Positions 1-3,884 of a stretch of DNA of 5,900 nt are shown here, piece by piece. The notes beneath the pieces were generated by a model. It worked only from the letters and a program-made list of their open reading frames with translations. It ran no database searches and was not told where the DNA came from. The stretch's first letter is position 1. Each line of letters starts with the position of its first letter. The DNA lies in the NCBI GenBank assembly GCA_027353565.1, contig DAIEHO010000194.1, forward strand, positions 1-5,900, given 5' to 3'. The stretch is from Propionibacteriaceae bacterium (GTDB lineage: Bacteria > Actinomycetota > Actinomycetes > Propionibacteriales > Propionibacteriaceae). Made by a program: the position numbers and the translations under genes.

Positions 1-88
1 CGATGCTGCTGTGAGGGTCCATGTATCACGAGAGCCACAGCCGCCTCTCCACGAGACGAAGGCGCCGGCCCTCACCACCGCACACCGC

Positions 89-93
89 AGGAG
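89..93 (+). promoter_or_regulatory. Ribosome binding site of the 176-aa hypothetical gene
   Basis: AGGAG lies six bases before the ATG at 100. It favours that start over the ATG at 112 and supports this plus-strand frame as the real one in a region where several frames are open. Confidence 0.7.
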
Positions 94-99
94 CCTGGA

Positions 100-630
100 A
101 TGAGCAACCTCATGACCGTAGCCACCCACGGCCTCGCCCGACTCGTCGGGCGCCCCGAACCGCTCCCGGCGCACCACGCACGCTTCGTCGGCGTCGCCAC
201 CCTCACGACGAGCCGTCCGGACTTCAGGGGACCGTTCACGAGGCCGCTGAGCGCCGACCTCCTGATCGACGAGCGCGGCAGGGTGACTGTGGCGTCGGTC
301 GACCTGGGGCCCGTCAAGGTCGGTTCCGTGACGTGCACGATCAGTCAGCTGCCGAAGACCGGCATCGGCACGTACGACTCCGGCGCGCTCCACCTGACCA
401 TCGGGCTGCATGTCGGCATCGGCGCCCTGAGGGGCGCACAGGACTCGGAGATCATGCTCGAGCTGACCACCCAGTCCCCTGCATCGCGGGCCACCGCCGG
501 CGGGCGGCTCAGCCTGGCCGGTACGGCGACCTTCCAGAACGGCTACCTCGGCGGCCGCCTCGCGACAGTCGTCCTGGACGGCGCGATCTCCCCGGACGCG
601 GGGGGCGTCCGGGGAGATCGCGGCTTGTGA
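100..630 (+). CDS. Hypothetical protein, probably beta-rich, 176 aa
   Basis: I do not recognise this family. The start is the ATG at 100, preceded by AGGAG at 89-93 with a 6-base spacer; a second in-frame ATG at 112 has no such site. The protein has no signal peptide, membrane helix or cysteine-rich motif apart from a single Cys near residue 79. From about residue 28 to 165 it alternates short hydrophobic stretches with Thr, Ser and Gly, as in a beta-sandwich or beta-barrel; this is a visual impression. Two segments look like repeated strands: around residues 50-80 (LIDERGRVTVASVDLGPVKV) and around 135-162 (GRLSLAGTATFQNGYLGG). The last 15 or so residues are Gly/Asp/Arg-rich because they are encoded by a hairpin, so they are probably not part of the fold. 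The gene converges on the redox operon and nothing links it to that function. An Arg- and Pro-rich reading frame over the same bases is a shadow. Confidence 0.72.
   Translation: MSNLMTVATHGLARLVGRPEPLPAHHARFVGVATLTTSRPDFRGPFTRPLSADLLIDERGRVTVASVDLGPVKVGSVTCTISQLPKTGIGTYDSGALHLTIGLHVGIGALRGAQDSEIMLELTTQSPASRATAGGRLSLAGTATFQNGYLGGRLATVVLDGAISPDAGGVRGDRGL
582..622. terminator. Perfect 18-bp hairpin, candidate bidirectional terminator
   Basis: Bases 582-599 and 605-622 are exact reverse complements over 18 positions, with a five-G loop (600-604) on the plus strand. The repeat sits where two genes converge. It ends 5 bases before the stop codon of the plus-strand gene (628-630), and it begins 21 bases past the stop codon of the minus-strand operon (644-646). 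Neither side has a T-run, so it is not a classical intrinsic terminator; U-less hairpins are commonly proposed as terminators in high-GC actinobacteria. Function is inferred from position and stem strength. Confidence 0.6.
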
Positions 631-643
631 GGCGACCGCGGCG

Positions 644-1819
644 TCAGACCGACTGAAGCGCCTTGTCGCGGGCGAGCCCGTAGAAGAACAGCGACACAGG
701 CCGGTACATGGCGTGGGCGAACTTGCTGAACGGCAGGAACAGGACGAGCTCCATCGCCACCGCGACGTGGATGAGGAACACCCAGTAGCCCCACATCGGT
801 GCCGGGCCCACGTACAGGGCGACCTCGATGAGGAAGCCGGTCAGGCCCGTCACCCAGAGCATCCCGAGGAACAGCCAGTCGGTCGGGAGGCTGTGCTGCT
901 CGCTGTCCGCCCGCTTCTGCCACCGGGTGATGAGGAACCACGTCACCCCGTACATCAGGGACAGTCCCGCGATCGTGCCGAGCAGGCGTACGGGGTACCA
1001 CAGCGGCACCCAGGTGCCAGTCGGCTTGAGACCGAACATGTCCATGCCGTAGTCGATCGCCGTGGCGAGGAGCAGCCCGAGGAAGCCCCAGATCGTCAGC
1101 GCGTGGATGAGCCAGCGCCGCCTGTACAGCGGGACGACCGGCTCGTCGTCGGCGCAGTCCTGGCGGTAGCGCTTCTGGCCGAGCGACTCGATCCCGAGCG
1201 CGTACCAGAGGGCCTTGCCGGTCCGCTTCCAGGCGGCGCCGGAGCCGAACAGGGACTTCCAGGTGACGCCGTCGTGCCGTGCGATGTCGCGGGCGAGCAG
1301 GACCACGCCGATGAGGCTGAACAGGGCGACGACGGCCATCAGGACGATGCCGACCGTGTGGATGACCGGGTACGAGATGAAGTCGAACAGCTTGAGCGAC
1401 GTCTTGCTCTGCTCGCCGCTGACGGCGGCGAAGAACAGGGCGAAGAACAGTCCGGCGACGAGCGCGATCGCCCCGCCGAGGACCGGCTTGGTGTACATGA
1501 TGCGGGCGATGCCCGACTTGTCGTAGTGCGCGATCGCGTACCGACGGGCGGTCGCCATGAACTCGGCGGGGTCGGCCTCCTGCGGGCAGCGATCCGTGCA
1601 CAGACCGCACTGGTAGCAGGTCCACAGCTCCTTGCTGCCCACGAGGTCGTCGGTCAGGCCCACCTGGGCCAGCCGGATGAACCGGCGCGGGAAGGTGGCG
1701 TCATTGTCGGCCAGTGGGCAGATGGCGGTGCAGTTGCCGCAGCTCATGCACGCGTTGATCTCGGCCGCACCGAACTTCTGCAGATCCGTGATCAGGTTGA
1801 GGTTGACCAGGGTTGTCAT
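644..1819 (-). CDS. QmoC-like membrane subunit: HdrC-type Fe-S domain fused to cytochrome b-like domain
   Basis: This 391-residue protein probably passes electrons between the soluble Fe-S/flavin subunits and the membrane quinone pool. Residues 20-80 form an HdrC-type domain with two complete [4Fe-4S] motifs: C24-x2-C27-x2-C30-x3-C34-P and C68-x2-C71-x2-C74-x3-C78-P. Six hydrophobic helices follow, at about 112-133, 152-176, 236-255, 274-297, 315-337 and 343-363. The Arg/Lys-rich loops (177-235 and 298-314) and the C-terminus would all be cytoplasmic, on the same side as the Fe-S domain. Candidate heme b ligands are H239 (helix 3) and H351 and H369, with H154 as a further option. The length and domain order match QmoC of sulfate reducers, which is an HdrC-HdrE fusion of about 380 residues. 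The ATG at 1817-1819 overlaps the stop codon of the preceding gene, and GGAGGAG lies 11 bases upstream. This is the last gene of the operon. DsrM- or NarI-like cytochromes are related, but the HdrC-type N-terminus favours QmoC. Confidence 0.94.
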   Translation of the reverse strand: MTTLVNLNLITDLQKFGAAEINACMSCGNCTAICPLADNDATFPRRFIRLAQVGLTDDLVGSKELWTCYQCGLCTDRCPQEADPAEFMATARRYAIAHYDKSGIARIMYTKPVLGGAIALVAGLFFALFFAAVSGEQSKTSLKLFDFISYPVIHTVGIVLMAVVALFSLIGVVLLARDIARHDGVTWKSLFGSGAAWKRTGKALWYALGIESLGQKRYRQDCADDEPVVPLYRRRWLIHALTIWGFLGLLLATAIDYGMDMFGLKPTGTWVPLWYPVRLLGTIAGLSLMYGVTWFLITRWQKRADSEQHSLPTDWLFLGMLWVTGLTGFLIEVALYVGPAPMWGYWVFLIHVAVAMELVLFLPFSKFAHAMYRPVSLFFYGLARDKALQSV

Positions 1820-2094
1820 TCGTACTCACACTCCTCCAGGACGGCAGCGGCATCGCCCTGTCCGACCACGCTGTAGCTGAAGTACCCGTCGTCGTCCGCG
1901 TCGAGGCCTTCGACGAGCAGCCCGTACCGACGCATCCCCATGACCCAGTAGACCGTCTCATGGGCCGGGTGACCGATCCGCTCGGCGATCTCCGGGATCG
2001 TCGCCGGACCGCCGGCGAGGGCCTCGATGATCGCCTTGTGCATCACGGGTTCCTCGCGGATCACCTCGCGCGGGTCTCGCAGTGTCGCACTCAT
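1816..2094 (-). CDS. Small winged-helix-like protein within the Hdr/Qmo-like operon
   Basis: This 92-residue protein looks like a compact winged helix: a first helix at about residues 10-27, a short helix at 32-40 (TIPEIAERIG), a recognition-type helix at 44-57 (AHETVYWVMGMRRYGL) and a beta wing at 59-77 ending in the acidic turn DADDDG. It has one cysteine (C89), so it is not an Fe-S protein. The frame stays open to 2328, but the ATG at 2094 is chosen for two reasons: AAGGAG lies eight bases upstream, and the extended N-terminus would be an Arg/His-rich shadow of the HdrA-like gene. The start overlaps the HdrA-like stop codon, and its own stop overlaps the next start, each by four bases. MarR- or ArsR-type regulators share this fold. 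The tight coupling between two structural subunits also allows an adaptor or assembly role for the redox complex. I cannot tell which; the gene itself is solid. Confidence 0.87.
   Translation of the reverse strand: MSATLRDPREVIREEPVMHKAIIEALAGGPATIPEIAERIGHPAHETVYWVMGMRRYGLLVEGLDADDDGYFSYSVVGQGDAAAVLEECEYE
1831..1837 (-). promoter_or_regulatory. Ribosome binding site of the QmoC-like gene
   Basis: On the minus strand GGAGGAG lies 11 bases before the ATG at 1819, inside the last codons of the winged-helix gene. The spacer is longer than usual. Because the start codon also overlaps the upstream stop codon, re-initiation by coupled ribosomes probably contributes. Confidence 0.6.
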
Positions 2095-3884
2095 GCCACT
2101 GGCTCCTTGACTGGCTCCGCATCGGTGATGAGCTCCTCGATCGCCGACCGCATCTGGGCGTCGGTGTAGCCGAGCAGGTCGATCGCGTCCTGCCCACAGA
2201 CGGGTACGCACCCGCCGCAGCCCTTGCAGGTGGCGGGATCGACCATGGCGACCTTGCGACCGTCCCACTCGATGCTGGTGATGCACTCGTACGGGCAGGC
2301 TGTGAGGCACTCGCCGCTGCCCGTGCACTTCTCGGGGTCGATCCGGGCCACCAGCGGGTCGAGCTCGGCGAAGCCCTTCTTCAGGAGTGCGGCGCTCTGG
2401 GCGACGGCGGCCAGGCCGGCGGCGACGCTCTCCCCCACCGTGCGTGGGCTCTGGCAGCAGCCGGCGATCATCACCCCGTCCACCACCGTCTCCACCGGAC
2501 GCAGCTTGGGGTGGATCTCGTTGAAGAAGCCGTCCGAACCGACGGGCAGCTTCAGGATGTCCACGAGCGACTTGCTCTCGCGCGGCACCATGCCGGTGAC
2601 GAGCACGACGAGGTCGACCGGGAGGGTGAGCGGCCGGCGATCGGTGAGCAGGTCGGTCACCGAGACGGCGAGACCACCCGACGGCAGCTTCGCGACCGAG
2701 GGCGCATCGTCGTCGGCGAACTTCATGTAGGTCGAGCCGCCGTCGCGGGACTCGTTGTACAGCAGCTCGTTACGGCCGTACGCGCGGATGTCGCGGTACA
2801 GGTGGAACTGGCGGATGGACGGGTCGAGCTTGTCCACCTGCAGCGACGCGTGGCTGGTGGCGGTGCAGCAGAACTTGGAGCAGTACTCGTTGCCCCCCGC
2901 TCCCTGCCGTGAGCCGACGCAGTAGATGTAGGCGATCGAGCGGACCTTGCGGCCGTTGTACGACAGTGCGCCGGTCGAGCTGTCGACGAGCTTCTTGAAG
3001 TCGGGCAGCGTGATGACGCCGTCGATGCCGTAGCCGAACTCACCCTCGTCGGGTGTGTACGAGTCGAAGCCGGTCGCCACGATGATCGAGCCGACGCGCA
3101 CCTCGAAGACCTTGTCGGAGTCCGAGCGGTGCGCCGTGACCTGCACGTCGTAGTTGCCGAAGCTTCCCGACTTGCCGGTCAGCTCGGCGCGTGTGTAGAC
3201 GGTGATGTCGCGGCGTGACTTGATCTCGGCGACCAGGCCCGCCACCTCTTCGGCGCCGGACACGTTGTTGGGGAAGGTCGGGCCGAACGTGCCGACCCAC
3301 CCACCCAGCTCAGCCTCGCGTTCGACGAGGACGACCTCGATCCCGACGTTGGCGAGACCGATCGCTGCCCGCAGGCCCGCGATCCCGCCGCCGATGACGA
3401 GCGTCCTCGGCTCGGTCTGTACGACGAGCGCCTCCAGCGGGTCCGACAGCCGGGTCTTCGCGACCCCGGCCCGGACGAGCCCGATGGCCTTCTGCGTCGC
3501 CCCCTCGTGGTCGTGCGGGTGAGCCCAGGAGTCCTGCTCCCGGACGTTCACCTGCGTGTACGCGTACTGGTTCATGTCGGCGCGCTTGGCGACGTTGCGG
3601 AACGTCACCTGGTGCAGCTTCGGCGAGCAGGAGGCCACGACGAGCCCGTCGAGGTTCTGGTCCTTGATCGCGTCGATCATGTCGTGCTGAGTGCCGTCGG
3701 AGCAGGCGAAGACGGGCGACTCGGAGACCACGACGTCGGGCTCGTCCTTCAGCGCCTCGCGTACGGCGTCGACGTCGACGTAGTCGGAGATGTTGCCGCC
3801 ACAGTGGCAGATGTACACCCCGATCCGACGCTGAGGACGGCTCGTCGGCTTGTCGCCAGCCGTCTCAGCAGGAATCTGGCTCAT
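2091..3884 (-). CDS. HdrA-family flavin and iron-sulfur protein
   Basis: This 597-residue soluble protein should bind FAD and several [4Fe-4S] clusters and relay electrons within the complex. An HdrA N-terminal domain (about 20-140) carries C26-x-C28-G, C61 and C86. A thioredoxin-reductase-like FAD domain begins with VIGGGIAG (163-170), followed by the ATG strand end at 270-272. The HdrA signature C322-x12-C335-x3-C339-C340, ligand set for the unusual flavin-domain cluster, is complete. A C-terminal two-cluster ferredoxin domain (515-570) has a complete second motif (C553, C556, C559, C563). In the first motif, Ser523 replaces the second Cys between C520, C526 and C530. Methanogen HdrA has about 650 residues and a ferredoxin domain inserted in the flavin domain; here residues 200-270 contain no Cys, so that insert is absent. 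The ATG at 3882-3884 overlaps the upstream stop codon and follows AGGAGGT by six bases. QmoA/QmoB are alternative relatives, but the full HdrA N-terminus favours HdrA. Confidence 0.95.
   Translation of the reverse strand: MSQIPAETAGDKPTSRPQRRIGVYICHCGGNISDYVDVDAVREALKDEPDVVVSESPVFACSDGTQHDMIDAIKDQNLDGLVVASCSPKLHQVTFRNVAKRADMNQYAYTQVNVREQDSWAHPHDHEGATQKAIGLVRAGVAKTRLSDPLEALVVQTEPRTLVIGGGIAGLRAAIGLANVGIEVVLVEREAELGGWVGTFGPTFPNNVSGAEEVAGLVAEIKSRRDITVYTRAELTGKSGSFGNYDVQVTAHRSDSDKVFEVRVGSIIVATGFDSYTPDEGEFGYGIDGVITLPDFKKLVDSSTGALSYNGRKVRSIAYIYCVGSRQGAGGNEYCSKFCCTATSHASLQVDKLDPSIRQFHLYRDIRAYGRNELLYNESRDGGSTYMKFADDDAPSVAKLPSGGLAVSVTDLLTDRRPLTLPVDLVVLVTGMVPRESKSLVDILKLPVGSDGFFNEIHPKLRPVETVVDGVMIAGCCQSPRTVGESVAAGLAAVAQSAALLKKGFAELDPLVARIDPEKCTGSGECLTACPYECITSIEWDGRKVAMVDPATCKGCGGCVPVCGQDAIDLLGYTDAQMRSAIEELITDAEPVKEPVA
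2103..2108 (-). promoter_or_regulatory. Ribosome binding site fixing the start of the winged-helix gene
   Basis: AAGGAG on the minus strand lies eight bases before the ATG at 2094, inside the last codons of the HdrA-like gene. It supports the 92-residue product rather than the 170-residue extended frame. Confidence 0.72.

Noticed and set aside
3..14. Possible 3' end of an upstream plus-strand gene (TGA at 12-14)
   Set aside because: Only a few codons would be inside the window, so coding cannot be judged.
15..99. Search for a sigma-70-like promoter before the plus-strand gene
   Set aside because: No convincing -35/-10 pair is visible. TATCAC at 25-30 has no matching -35 and is not enough.
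21..656. Long plus-strand reading frame of 211 codons overlapping the 176-aa gene
   Set aside because: The product is extremely Arg/Pro-rich with no recognisable fold and there is no good ribosome binding site. It is a high-GC shadow of the frame starting at 100.
543..1625. Minus-strand 360-codon frame overlapping the QmoC-like gene
   Set aside because: The Arg/Pro/His-rich translation lacks the cysteine and membrane motifs of the frame that encodes the QmoC-like protein. It is a shadow frame.
713..1876. Plus-strand 387-codon frame antisense to the QmoC-like gene
   Set aside because: The translation is rich in Glu, Asp, Gln and Arg with no known motif, as expected from the complement of a membrane protein gene in high-GC DNA.
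2095..2328. N-terminal extension of the winged-helix gene to 170 residues
   Set aside because: The extension overlaps the HdrA-like coding region, reads as low-complexity Arg/His, and a good ribosome binding site supports the ATG at 2094.
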